DNA of 28,590 nt from a virus. Below, in pieces: positions 1-7,826 of the stretch. A program made the position numbers and the translations under genes. The notes under the pieces were generated by a model. That model did no database searches. It was not told where the DNA came from and saw only the letters and a list, made by a program, of their open reading frames with translations. Location of the stretch: IMG/VR virus record IMGVR_UViG_3300017742_002692, positions 1 to 28,590 of that record; one strand, written 5' to 3'. How positions within the stretch are numbered: position 1 is the first letter of the stretch; each line of letters opens with the position of its first letter.

Positions 1-76
1 GAATCCTAGCAAAAAGCTACATAAAATACTTGCAATGGACTATCTATTGCCTTATATTAAACAAAATTGGATTTAA
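1..76 (+). CDS. C-terminal end of an unidentified gene (partial)
   Basis: The second reading frame is open from the window edge and encodes about 24 residues (ending KQNWI) before a TAA at 74-76. The next gene starts two bases later at ATG 78, the same near-zero spacing seen throughout this strand, which suggests a real gene tail belonging to the same transcription unit. Too little is visible to name a family. An alternative reading is chance open sequence upstream of the sulfotransferase-like gene. Confidence 0.5.
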   Translation, partial: NPSKKLHKILAMDYLLPYIKQNWI

Positions 77-77
77 T

Positions 78-824
78 ATGCGAATACAAATTATAGGAAT
101 ACCACGTGGTGGCACCAGTTATATATATGATGTTGTAAGAAGGTATCACAATCCATTACAACTTGTAGAGTTTGGTAATGAACCGTTTCATCCTACATTA
201 TATATTAATGACGATACTGATGTTACTAACTTTTATAAAAAGCATATTAATGATATCCGTAATACTAATGATTGTGTTGTAAAAAATCATGTACAGCATT
301 TACTAGATTTACAACAAAAAAAACTATTAAACAGTTTTCGTAATAATATAGATTACAACTTAGTTATGATAAGGCGTAATATATTTGATATAACACTCAG
401 TAGTATTGTGAGTACTACACAGCATGAATGGTTTAGATATAAAAAACGTGTTAAAAAAATGGAAGTTGAACTTGAATTATTTGAACATTGGTGGAGAGGT
501 ATATACTACGACACACTTAAAATTTATGAAAATCAATTTGAATTCGACTATAATGAAGTAGTATATTACGAAAACTTTACACGTACATTGCGTGAAGACT
601 GGAGTAATACTAAACTGTGTAATACATATTATAAAGTATTAGCAGATCTTAAAGCAGTATATACAAAAGCACCAGCAAAAGAAAAAGTAGTAAAAAATTA
701 TCAAGAACTAATAGAGTTTGCAGACAAGTTAAGAAAAACTGATAGATACAAAACATTAAATATCGATGAAGATTTTAGTATTATGAAATTGGAACATTTT
801 AATGAAAATACAAATTCTAACTAG
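78..824 (+). CDS. P-loop sulfotransferase-like protein (first copy)
   Basis: The 248-residue protein begins with a beta strand running into IPRGGTSY (residues 8-15), which fits the 5'-phosphosulfate-binding loop of PAPS-dependent sulfotransferases. RRNIFDITLSS (99-109) fits the 3'-phosphate-binding arginine and serine region. Sulfotransferases of this fold move sulfate from PAPS to a hydroxyl or amine of a sugar or small molecule. The start at 78 is preferred over an in-frame ATG at 30 because the glycine-rich loop belongs near the N-terminus and the preceding frame ends at 76. It overlaps the next gene, a paralogue, by 23 bases. Both share a KNH (69-71 here) and RRNxxDxxxS. The acceptor is unknown. 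A loss of catalytic activity cannot be excluded because the fold is recognised mainly from two motifs. Confidence 0.65.
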   Translation: MRIQIIGIPRGGTSYIYDVVRRYHNPLQLVEFGNEPFHPTLYINDDTDVTNFYKKHINDIRNTNDCVVKNHVQHLLDLQQKKLLNSFRNNIDYNLVMIRRNIFDITLSSIVSTTQHEWFRYKKRVKKMEVELELFEHWWRGIYYDTLKIYENQFEFDYNEVVYYENFTRTLREDWSNTKLCNTYYKVLADLKAVYTKAPAKEKVVKNYQELIEFADKLRKTDRYKTLNIDEDFSIMKLEHFNENTNSN

Positions 825-1557
825 CCCTCGTATGGGAAGTACGTACTTTTACAATTTACTACGTAATAGATATAGCCCTACTCAACATTTTATACGTTGG
901 AATGAAGTTTTTAATTTTAATGTTAGAAAACCTATACATGACATACAACAAGTAATACATGATGCTAAAACACAAACAGATGTAGTAGCAAAAAATCATA
1001 TTAATTATTTTCCTAATTTAGATGAACATTATTTAAACGATTGGTTACGTAATATTCCCTGGTACAATATTGTATTACTAAGACGTAATTTTTTAGATAC
1101 AAGTATTAGTTTAGCACGTAGTAAAGCTACAAACGAATGGACAAGTTATACAGACACAAAAGTATCTATACCGTTAGATGATTTTTCTCATGCAATGGAT
1201 ACAATATTTTATAACATCAAAGCGTTAATACATAATTATTATCATATTCCTTATCATGAAGTTGTACTATATGAGGATCTTACGTTTGATCAAAATAAAG
1301 ATTTTAAAAGACTAAAATTAGAGAGTAAATACAATTACCAACAATATCGTGAATGGTATCCTGAAGTAGATGTTATGGATAGTACAGGAATAAATGTTGC
1401 ACCCAGTAAGAAGATTACTGTATCTAATTACAAAGAATTGCAGGAATTTGCTAAAGAAAACTATCACAAATATACAAGCAAACGGTTTCGTATTAAAGAC
1501 GGATTTATAAGAAGAATAAATTGGGATAGACAATGGGTTGACATAACCGAATTTTGA
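802..1557 (+). CDS. P-loop sulfotransferase-like protein (second copy)
   Basis: This 251-residue protein is a diverged paralogue of the gene before it. TSPRMGSTYFY (7-17) matches the phosphosulfate-binding loop, and LLRRNFLDTSIS (92-103) matches the 3'-phosphate-binding segment. The shared KNH is at 65-67. The ATG at 802 lies inside the upstream gene, in keeping with translational coupling. The last codons contain the -35 box of a strong promoter that drives the long operon downstream, so transcription of this gene and of that operon may be separately controlled. The predicted role is sulfate transfer from PAPS to an unidentified acceptor in the cytoplasm. The family call rests on motifs and length; the overall sequence is far from well-known sulfotransferases. 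Confidence 0.65.
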   Translation: MKIQILTSPRMGSTYFYNLLRNRYSPTQHFIRWNEVFNFNVRKPIHDIQQVIHDAKTQTDVVAKNHINYFPNLDEHYLNDWLRNIPWYNIVLLRRNFLDTSISLARSKATNEWTSYTDTKVSIPLDDFSHAMDTIFYNIKALIHNYYHIPYHEVVLYEDLTFDQNKDFKRLKLESKYNYQQYREWYPEVDVMDSTGINVAPSKKITVSNYKELQEFAKENYHKYTSKRFRIKDGFIRRINWDRQWVDITEF

Positions 1558-1566
1558 GTGTATAAT
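1538..1566 (+). promoter_or_regulatory. Perfect sigma70 consensus promoter for the long + strand operon
   Basis: TTGACA at 1538-1543 and TATAAT at 1561-1566 are separated by exactly 17 bases, the full housekeeping consensus. The -35 box sits in the last codons of the second sulfotransferase-like gene, and the -10 box follows its stop. Transcription should start near 1573, about 20 bases before the ATG at 1595. Four - strand promoters in this window have the same spacing. A phage promoter this close to consensus would be read by unmodified host polymerase, so early expression is likely. Confidence 0.85.
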
Positions 1567-1594
1567 AACTGTATATGAACTAAAAAAGGATGCT

Positions 1595-1816
1595 ATGAAC
1601 CTAAATACTCTAAAAACAAACTACATGGTAAGAACTAGACCAGCTGGAGATGTAAAAACATTTAATATACATTACCAAAAAGCATTTAGCAAACAAGATG
1701 CACTAAATGCTATAAAATTAAGCAATCATGAAACAATTATAGATGTCTTACAGCCTGGCGAAGAGGCTTATGGATTAAGTAAACAAGACATCAAAACTTT
1801 TTTTAGAAAAAAGTAA
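1595..1816 (+). CDS. Small unknown protein, first gene of the promoter-driven operon
   Basis: The product is 73 residues, basic at the C-terminus (ending FFRKK), with no membrane segment, signal peptide or cysteine. I do not recognise a family. An AAAAGGA ribosome binding site precedes the ATG with good spacing, and the consensus promoter ends about 29 bases upstream, so it is the first gene read. The segment QKAFSKQDALNAIKLS (residues 28-43) looks helical. It could be a small regulator, an inhibitor of a host protein, or part of the cassette. The next gene begins 15 bases after the stop. Confidence 0.75.
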   Translation: MNLNTLKTNYMVRTRPAGDVKTFNIHYQKAFSKQDALNAIKLSNHETIIDVLQPGEEAYGLSKQDIKTFFRKK

Positions 1817-1831
1817 CCTAGGAAAAAACAA

Positions 1832-2257
1832 ATGAAAATATTAATTTTTGGTTTGCCGGGTAGCGGAAAAACTACGCTGGCTAAGCCACTCGCAGAACTT
1901 ATTGGAGGGGTTCATATAAATGCCGATGTAATCCGAACAAGCTATGACGATTGGGATTTTAGCCCAGAAGGACGTATGCGACAAGCACAGCGTATGAAAC
2001 ATCTGGCAGACGGTATAGTAATGGCTGGTAAAGTAGCAGTTGCAGATTTTGTTTGTCCTACAGAAGAAACAAGAAAACAGTTTAATCCAAACTTTACAGT
2101 GTGGATGGATACTATTTCTCGTGGCCGTTTTGAAGACACAAATGATTTGTTTGAAACGCCAGAGGACGTAGACTATCATGTAGAAAAATGGTTTGAAGAT
2201 ACACATGCACAGTTATTGCCAGTAGTACAACGCTGGATGGAGAAAAACAATGTTTGA
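1832..2257 (+). CDS. APS-kinase-like P-loop kinase
   Basis: The 141-residue protein has a Walker A loop GLPGSGKTT (7-15). NADVIR (30-35) corresponds to the DGDxxR region of adenylylsulfate kinases, and FVCPTEETRKQF (73-84) to their substrate-binding ISPFxxxR segment. WMDT (91-94) and the acidic tail follow the same order as in CysC. Adenylylsulfate kinase phosphorylates APS at the 3' position to give PAPS, the donor used by sulfotransferases, three candidates for which lie in this window. It is shorter than typical CysC (about 200 residues), lacking part of the C-terminal lid. It overlaps the nucleotidylyltransferase gene by 8 bases, so the two are probably made together. A kinase acting on another nucleotide or small alcohol is possible. 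Confidence 0.65.
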   Translation: MKILIFGLPGSGKTTLAKPLAELIGGVHINADVIRTSYDDWDFSPEGRMRQAQRMKHLADGIVMAGKVAVADFVCPTEETRKQFNPNFTVWMDTISRGRFEDTNDLFETPEDVDYHVEKWFEDTHAQLLPVVQRWMEKNNV

Positions 2258-2654
2258 TCAATTTAAACCTACTACACAAATGTTAGGACGTTGGCAACCT
2301 TGGCATGACGGACATACAGAATTATTTAAACGTGCTTTAGCAGAAACAGGACAAGTATGTATTCAAATTAGAACGGTGCCACAAGACACTGATGCTTCAG
2401 GCGGTCGTACAATGACACAAGACGATAATCCTTTTATTGTTACAGATGTTGCTGATAATATAGTAAGGGAATTGGATAAACATGGCTTTACATACAACGA
2501 AGAATACACAATTATGACAGTGCCTAATATTGTAGACATTAGTTATGGTCGAGGAGTTGGATATACATTTACTGAACACGACTTGGGTAAAGACGTACAC
2601 AATATTAGTGCGACAAAGATAAGAGCAGAAATGAGAAGCAAGGGTGAGCTATAG
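2250..2654 (+). CDS. HxGH-superfamily nucleotidylyltransferase
   Basis: The 134-residue protein has GRWQPWHDGH (13-22), the HxGH nucleotide-binding signature, and ISATKIR (119-125), the second signature seen as ISSTxxR in NMN adenylyltransferases and ISGTxxR in ATP sulfurylases. These enzymes attach AMP or CMP to a phosphate, sulfate or nucleotide with release of pyrophosphate. The gene overlaps the APS-kinase-like gene by 8 bases. That pairing invites the idea of a minimal sulfate adenylyltransferase feeding APS to the kinase, but the protein is about a third the length of known ATP sulfurylases and lacks their N-terminal domain. An NMN- or sugar-phosphate-type transferase is equally compatible. 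The fold is confident, the substrate is not. Confidence 0.75.
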   Translation: MFDQFKPTTQMLGRWQPWHDGHTELFKRALAETGQVCIQIRTVPQDTDASGGRTMTQDDNPFIVTDVADNIVRELDKHGFTYNEEYTIMTVPNIVDISYGRGVGYTFTEHDLGKDVHNISATKIRAEMRSKGEL

Positions 2655-2826
2655 AAAATTAATAGACGGCACAAAGGTTGAGCAATTAGAAAAGCCTGTT
2701 GTGTTACAAATTGTTACAAAGTGTCCTAGTAAGTATAAACTATTAGATCAAGAAACTGGCGAAGTTTATGTAGGCACAAACCCTGGACCAGGTGAAAAGG
2801 TCAAACATTGGATTAGACAGGAATAA
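2644..2826 (+). CDS. Small unknown protein, GTG start
   Basis: The 60-residue product begins at GTG 2644, inside the end of the nucleotidylyltransferase gene (11-base overlap); no ATG is available nearby. It contains a predicted beta-rich stretch VVLQIVTKCPSKYKLLD (19-35) followed by GEVYVGTNPGPGEKVKHW. It has one cysteine and no membrane segment. I do not recognise a family. The even, charged composition and the two-base gap to the next ATG at 2828 support translation. It could be a small binding protein for a neighbour's product. Confidence 0.65.
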   Translation: MSYRKLIDGTKVEQLEKPVVLQIVTKCPSKYKLLDQETGEVYVGTNPGPGEKVKHWIRQE

Positions 2827-2827
2827 T

Positions 2828-3535
2828 ATGTTAGACGTTTTCTTTTTAAGTTATGATGAACCATTTGCAGACGAAAACTTTGAGTTACTGCAACTATTTG
2901 CACCACATGCAAAACGAGTACATGGCATTAAAGGTATATTTGATGCACACAAAGAGTGTGCTAGGCAAAGCAAAACAGGACATTTTTATGTTTGTGATGC
3001 TGATTGTTTAATAGAAGAAGATTTTAGTTTTAAATTTACACCACGTAAAGATTGGGACTCTTATCCTGGAATACCCGAAAGTGAATGTGTATTTACCTGG
3101 CGTAGCCGTAATCCAGTAAATGATTTAATTTATGGTTACGGTGCTGTTAAGTTATTCCCTAAGAAAAAATTAATGGAAGCAGAAGATTGGAATGTTGATA
3201 TGACGACTACTATTGGTGCTCCATTTGTACCTAAATTTCAGATAAGTAACATTACAGCATTCAACACAGATCCTTTTAATACTTGGAAAAGTGCTTTTAG
3301 GGAATGTACAAAATTAGCAAGTGCTATTATTCCCAATGGTGATAACACCGATAATGAATACAGATTAAAAGTTTGGTGTGAGCGTGGAGAAAAACGTGAG
3401 TTTGGAAAGTATGCTATGATGGGCGCACAGCAAGGCAAAGACTTTGGTGAACATTATGCAGGTAATATTAATGCACTCAAACTTATAAATGATTTTGAAT
3501 GGCTAAAGGAAAGATTTGATGAGTCAACAGATTGA
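2828..3535 (+). CDS. GT-A-like glycosyltransferase
   Basis: The 235-residue protein starts with a hydrophobic strand and SYDEP (8-12), followed by HGIKGIFDAHKECA (32-45) and CDADC (56-60). The DAD (57-59) is placed like the metal-binding DxD of GT-A glycosyltransferases, which move a sugar from a nucleotide donor to an acceptor. An in-frame ATG at 2792 lies inside the previous gene; 2828 is preferred because it follows that gene's stop by one base and starts just before the first strand. No membrane segment is visible, so it should act in the cytoplasm. It overlaps the methyltransferase gene by 17 bases. Sugar donor and acceptor are unknown. Proteins of this kind occur in marine T4-like phages (recalled, not searched). 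Confidence 0.6.
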   Translation: MLDVFFLSYDEPFADENFELLQLFAPHAKRVHGIKGIFDAHKECARQSKTGHFYVCDADCLIEEDFSFKFTPRKDWDSYPGIPESECVFTWRSRNPVNDLIYGYGAVKLFPKKKLMEAEDWNVDMTTTIGAPFVPKFQISNITAFNTDPFNTWKSAFRECTKLASAIIPNGDNTDNEYRLKVWCERGEKREFGKYAMMGAQQGKDFGEHYAGNINALKLINDFEWLKERFDESTD

Positions 3536-4454
3536 AGAAAATAGTGTTAAGCAGTTAACATTGCATTGGCTGTATGGACTAGATGAATATTTTACACATA
3601 TAAATCATCCTCAGCTAGAAAAATATCTTGCAATTAAAAATGCCTTGATACACGAAAATATTTGGAAAATGCAAGAGCTTGCAATGAGCGAAGTTTACAG
3701 AGGTCCAACAGAAAATACAGAAGAATTCTTTCATATTATTTTTAGTAGATTAACTGGTTATGAAAATGTAACACACAGAAAAGTTCTTAATTATATTAGC
3801 CATTGTGTTGATGATGACTTTTTAAGACGTATTAGCTATTGGAGTAGTCTTTGTGAAAAGAAAGCAAACTTCAATGATCATTTTAGTAGGGGTCAAATAA
3901 AAAGCAAAATATGGCTAATAGAAGAACTAAACAAAATACTAGATAACAAAAATATAGGTACACTAGTACACTATGGTGGATGGTACGCAACCATTGCATA
4001 TTTCTTGTTTAATAATTTTAATATAGATCAATACTATAACATCGAAGCTGATGAAGAGTGTATCTGGATTGGGGATGAATTTAATTATCCACAATACAAT
4101 GCTAGTTGGAAGTACAAAGGCATACATATGGATGTAAACGAAATTAAGTATACCAATAACTCGTTTACGGCGTATACACAAAATAAGCAAAGCGAAGTTA
4201 TTGAATTAGATATTAAACCTAACTTCATACTAAACACAAGTTGTGAACATATGGATGAAACTTGGTATAATAATTTACCAGAGGGTAGTATTGTAGCATT
4301 ACAAACAAATAATTATTTTAGTAATGAGCAACATATCAACTGTGTTGGTGGTATTGAGGAAGCAATAGCAAAATACCCTATGAGTGAAGTTTATTATAGT
4401 GGTGAATTAGATACACAACTGTACACAAGGTTTATGGTGATTGGTAAGAAATGA
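3519..4454 (+). CDS. Class I SAM-dependent methyltransferase-like protein
   Basis: This 311-residue protein has an N-terminal helical part (about 1-140), then a Rossmann-like half. GTLVHYGGWYATIAYFL (147-163) is the glycine-rich SAM-binding motif I. YYNIEADEE (172-180) supplies the acidic residue that holds the ribose. NTSCEHMDETWYNNLP (about 242-257) sits where the motif IV/post-motif catalytic loop is expected, and VALQTNNYF resembles the next strand. The likely reaction is methyl transfer from SAM to an unknown acceptor. The ATG at 3519 overlaps the glycosyltransferase gene by 17 bases, and its end overlaps the next gene by 4 bases (ATGA), so it is part of the same coupled operon. The long N-terminal helical extension may bind the acceptor. 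Confidence 0.65.
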   Translation: MSQQIEENSVKQLTLHWLYGLDEYFTHINHPQLEKYLAIKNALIHENIWKMQELAMSEVYRGPTENTEEFFHIIFSRLTGYENVTHRKVLNYISHCVDDDFLRRISYWSSLCEKKANFNDHFSRGQIKSKIWLIEELNKILDNKNIGTLVHYGGWYATIAYFLFNNFNIDQYYNIEADEECIWIGDEFNYPQYNASWKYKGIHMDVNEIKYTNNSFTAYTQNKQSEVIELDIKPNFILNTSCEHMDETWYNNLPEGSIVALQTNNYFSNEQHINCVGGIEEAIAKYPMSEVYYSGELDTQLYTRFMVIGKK

Positions 4455-4672
4455 TTGACGATTTAACACTGCGGCAATTACAAACCGAAAGTGCTAAGGC
4501 GTTAGTTGTAATGGGTGCTACAAACAACAACATAAGCAGGTTTAATAAGCAAGCACACCATAATAGTCAAAACTGGTATCGTGCTGTAATTGAATGGTAT
4601 ATAGAAGAATATGGAGATCTCCCTAGCCAAATAGGTCCAGGTAAAGAAGTAAAGTTGGTGATGGATGTATAA
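4451..4672 (+). CDS. Small unknown protein upstream of the first radical SAM gene
   Basis: The 73-residue product has a helical N-terminal half rich in N, Q and A (TNNNISRFNKQAHHNSQNW) and an acidic amphipathic WYIEEYGDLPSQIG segment. No cysteine or membrane segment is present, and I do not recognise a family. Its ATG overlaps the methyltransferase stop (ATGA), and its end overlaps the radical SAM gene by 8 bases. Its position directly before a SPASM-type radical SAM gene makes a substrate peptide or a recognition partner conceivable, but no leader/core pattern or double-glycine cleavage site is visible. Confidence 0.7.
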   Translation: MIDDLTLRQLQTESAKALVVMGATNNNISRFNKQAHHNSQNWYRAVIEWYIEEYGDLPSQIGPGKEVKLVMDV

Positions 4673-5765
4673 CTATACCGATATTACTACTGTACACTTG
4701 GAAATAACACAACGGTGCCAAGCCGCTTGTCCTATGTGTGATCGTAACGAAAATGGTGGTCCTGACAATCGACATATTAATAATGCTGAACTAAGTTTAG
4801 CAGATTGCAAGCGTATCTTCCCTCCAAATTTTATAAAACAATTAAAAACAATGTACATGTGTGGTAACTTGGGCGATCCTATAGTTGCACGTGATACGCT
4901 AGAAGTATTCCGCTACTTTAGAGAACACAATTCTAATATGTGGCTAAGTATGAATACTAATGCAGGGGCAAAAAATGAAGAATGGTGGAGACAGCTGGCT
5001 GAAGTTTTTGGAAGGATGGGCACCGTCATATTTTCGGTGGACGGTTTGCGTGACACTAATCATTTATATCGCCAAGGAGTTGTATGGGATAATGTAGAAC
5101 GCAACATGCGAGCCTTTATAGATGCAGGCGGCAGAGCCCGTTGGGACTTTATTATCTTTGGACACAACGAACATCAAGTTGAAGAAGCTGAAGCACTTGC
5201 TAAGAGTTGGGGCTGTGAACGTTTTCAAAAGAAAAAAAGCGGTAGATTTATTATTGCTACGGGTGAGAAAACAAAAACAGAACACCAAGCACAAAATCGT
5301 AAACAGGAAAAAACAGCCGTAATAGCACAGCCAATTAAAGTAGAAAACAAAAACCTAGCACTTGAAAAAACTGCACTTATAGAAAAGCAATATGGTAGTA
5401 TGAAAGACTACTATGACAGTTGTAAAATTAAATGTAAAGTAGCAGAAGAAAAAAACATCTTTATTACAGCAGAAGGATTGTTGATGCCTTGCTGTTGGAC
5501 TGCTGGGCGTATGTACAAGTGGTGGCATAAAGATTATCGGGTAGAACAAATATGGGACTTTATTGATCGTGCTGGCGACAAACAAGGAATAGATGTACTA
5601 GAACATGGCATAGAAGCTGTAATGAACGGCAGAGTTGTTAATGGTAATATACTAAATGATATTCAGGATAGTTGGAATAAAGATAGTATAAAAGCAGGTA
5701 AACTTGGTGTATGTGCAATGAAGTGTGGTACTGAGTTTGATCCTTTTGCGGAGCAATTTAAATGA
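4665..5765 (+). CDS. Radical SAM protein with C-terminal SPASM-like cysteines (group A)
   Basis: The 366-residue enzyme has the CX3CX2C 4Fe-4S/SAM motif at C18, C22, C25 inside RCQAACPMC. FSVDGLRDTNHLYRQ (123-137) is a core strand and loop. C253, C257, C276, C277, C350 and C354 form a C-terminal SPASM-like auxiliary cluster region around LLMPCCW. Such enzymes cleave SAM to a 5'-deoxyadenosyl radical and modify peptides, sugars or alcohols. It is a clear paralogue of the gene at 6750: cysteines 18/22/25 coincide and the block IIFGHNEHQVEEAEAL has a near-identical counterpart. A lysine/glutamine-rich stretch (about 185-240) is longer than in the paralogue and may be a flexible insert. Both ends overlap neighbours (8 and 4 bases). 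Confidence 0.85.
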   Translation: MYNYTDITTVHLEITQRCQAACPMCDRNENGGPDNRHINNAELSLADCKRIFPPNFIKQLKTMYMCGNLGDPIVARDTLEVFRYFREHNSNMWLSMNTNAGAKNEEWWRQLAEVFGRMGTVIFSVDGLRDTNHLYRQGVVWDNVERNMRAFIDAGGRARWDFIIFGHNEHQVEEAEALAKSWGCERFQKKKSGRFIIATGEKTKTEHQAQNRKQEKTAVIAQPIKVENKNLALEKTALIEKQYGSMKDYYDSCKIKCKVAEEKNIFITAEGLLMPCCWTAGRMYKWWHKDYRVEQIWDFIDRAGDKQGIDVLEHGIEAVMNGRVVNGNILNDIQDSWNKDSIKAGKLGVCAMKCGTEFDPFAEQFK

Positions 5766-6793
5766 AACAACAGTATAGTGCATTTGTTCCCGACTATACT
5801 GGACAACTTATAATAGATTGGGCGCCAGGAAACCTATGTAATTTTAGTTGTAAGTATTGCCATCCAAGTAATTTTAATGGTAGTGAGCCTTGGCACAGTA
5901 GTCAAGATAGTATACGTTTTTTAGATTATGTTTATGAAACAATTTGTAAGCCTAACGAGCAAGCTATTAACATTACAGTACATGGGGGAGAACCCTCGTT
6001 GTGGCCAAGTTTGGATACTGTTTGTAAACACCTCAAAAAAATTGATAACCGTAATACAGTAAGACTACTTACTAATGGTACACGTAACGCACAATGGTGG
6101 ACAGCTAGGTCTGATTTAATTGATAATATAATTGTAAGTATACACCATGGACAAACAAAAAAAGAAGATATAGTAAAAAAATTTAATGCAGTAGAACTTT
6201 CTGGAATAGATGTTAGCATGCATGTTATGATAGATGTTCATCATTTTGATGAATGTATTGAACTGTATAACTACATCTATGATAACTGTGAGCATATACA
6301 GATGCAAGCAAAAGTAGTACGTATTGATATAACACAAGCTGAATTACAAAACTACAGTGAAGAACAACTACAAACTATAAAACGTTTACGTAGAAAAAAC
6401 TGTAGTCGATGGGGAAGAAGCAATAAAATAAATGCGCCTATGCATTGGGTTGACGATAATAATAATAAATCACCAGTAGTTAGACTCAATGAAGTTATAA
6501 TGAATAAACACAATGACTGGGAAGATTGGTTTTGTAGCATAGGAACAGAAACATTAGTAATTACAAAAGAAGGCAGATATAAGGCAGGTAGCCAATGTTT
6601 TCGAGATATATGGTACGGAAATATCCAGGATATAAAATATAATATACCTCCGTATCCTACAAAGTGTAAATACCAAGGATGCTTTTGTTTAGCAGACGTA
6701 CAGACTACAAAAACCAAAGACATACCAATTGGAACAAAATATATAGATCATGACTTATCTACAAACACCTATAAAATTGCAACTAGAAATTAG
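5762..6793 (+). CDS. Radical SAM protein (group B)
   Basis: The 343-residue protein has CX3CX2C at C26, C30, C33 (LCNFSCKYC) and the GGEP SAM-binding motif at 75-78 (VHGGEPSLWP). A cysteine-bearing C-terminal region (a CSIG segment, then CFRD and KCKYQGCFCL) probably binds a second cluster. It is paralogous to the radical SAM gene at 13676: both have a shared order of YxxEQLQT, a C-terminal CS-G segment with I-x-x-DG/EG-type turn, then CK-x-x-x-C and a closing P-x-GTK. The ATG overlaps the previous stop by 4 bases. Its 3' end overlaps the next gene by 44 bases, the longest overlap in the operon. The substrate is unknown. Confidence 0.85.
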   Translation: MKQQYSAFVPDYTGQLIIDWAPGNLCNFSCKYCHPSNFNGSEPWHSSQDSIRFLDYVYETICKPNEQAINITVHGGEPSLWPSLDTVCKHLKKIDNRNTVRLLTNGTRNAQWWTARSDLIDNIIVSIHHGQTKKEDIVKKFNAVELSGIDVSMHVMIDVHHFDECIELYNYIYDNCEHIQMQAKVVRIDITQAELQNYSEEQLQTIKRLRRKNCSRWGRSNKINAPMHWVDDNNNKSPVVRLNEVIMNKHNDWEDWFCSIGTETLVITKEGRYKAGSQCFRDIWYGNIQDIKYNIPPYPTKCKYQGCFCLADVQTTKTKDIPIGTKYIDHDLSTNTYKIATRN

Positions 6794-7826
6794 TAGCATG
6801 TGCAATGCGCTTTGTCCTGGTTGCGCACGAACTGATTATAAAAACTTCAATCAAAAACATCCTATAATACCTGATAAAAAAATATTAAGTTTAGATATTA
6901 TAAGAAAGTTTCTAAAAGAGTTTACTACAGTATACGAATTAGATTTTTGTGGTACAGTTGACGATCCCTTTATGCATCCTCACTTTAACGAAATATTAGA
7001 GATTGCATTAGAAAACGGTATACGTAAAGTTTACATACATACAAATGGCGGTGTGCGTAATCCTGATTATTGGAAACGTACAGCAGAAATATTACAGAAG
7101 TTTCCAGCTCATCATTTAAAATTTAGTGTAGACGGATTAGAAGATACCAATCATCTATATAGACAAAACACTAAATGGGATAAAATTATGAGCAATGCTC
7201 AAGCATTTATTGATGCTGGAGGAAATGCCGGCTGGCAGTATATTATCTTTCCATGGAATGAACATCAAGTTGATGAGGCTAGAGAACTTAGTAAACAAAT
7301 GGGCTTTAATAATTTTATTGAACGTATAGATAGAAGTTTAATAAGCCACATGAATGTAGGACTAGACAAAATACAAGAGATTAAAAAATTAAATCACAAG
7401 AGTACAGTAGAAACTCAAATGGTAGATATAGATTTTTTATATAATAAGTTTAAGCCTCTTGAAGATAATCCTATTGAGTGTTTCTTTCAAAAGGAACAAA
7501 TGTATTTTGTAGACTTTAATGCAAGATTATGGCCTTGTTGTTTTGTTCGTAACACAGAATTTGGCGGCAAAAATACACACTGGCAACAAGTACAACACAA
7601 TATGTTTAAAGTTTATAATTCGCTTGACTGGAACAGACTTGACCTGTATACTGTAGAAGAAATAATCAATCATCCTTTTTACAAGAAAGATCTGACTCAA
7701 AGTTTTGAAGCAAAATACGGGTTGGGTAAAGGTAAGAAGTTGATGAAGTGTGCTCACAGTTGTTGTACAAAAAGTCAAGAGGCTAGACCTATAGCAAAAT
7801 TTAAGATAGCTAATCATAATGAATAA
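6750..7826 (+). CDS. Radical SAM protein with C-terminal SPASM-like cysteines (group A)
   Basis: The 358-residue enzyme has CX3CX2C at C18, C22, C25 (MCNALCPGC), the same positions as in its paralogue at 4665. FSVDGLEDTNHLYRQ (125-139) and IIFPWNEHQVDEA follow. C244, C263, C264, C334, C338 and C339 make up the C-terminal SPASM-like region around LWPCCFVRN. The start at 6750 lies 44 bases inside the upstream gene but is required, since the first core strand (LQLEIS) lies just after it. Having two group A copies in one operon suggests two related radical steps, such as successive oxidations or epimerisations on a repeating substrate, though this is inference. The 3' end overlaps the next gene by 8 bases. 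Confidence 0.85.
   Translation: MTYLQTPIKLQLEISSMCNALCPGCARTDYKNFNQKHPIIPDKKILSLDIIRKFLKEFTTVYELDFCGTVDDPFMHPHFNEILEIALENGIRKVYIHTNGGVRNPDYWKRTAEILQKFPAHHLKFSVDGLEDTNHLYRQNTKWDKIMSNAQAFIDAGGNAGWQYIIFPWNEHQVDEARELSKQMGFNNFIERIDRSLISHMNVGLDKIQEIKKLNHKSTVETQMVDIDFLYNKFKPLEDNPIECFFQKEQMYFVDFNARLWPCCFVRNTEFGGKNTHWQQVQHNMFKVYNSLDWNRLDLYTVEEIINHPFYKKDLTQSFEAKYGLGKGKKLMKCAHSCCTKSQEARPIAKFKIANHNE

Noticed and set aside
30-77. An upstream ATG at 30 for the first sulfotransferase-like gene.
   Set aside because: It would overlap the previous gene's tail and adds 16 residues before the beta strand of the PAPS loop; ATG 78 fits better.
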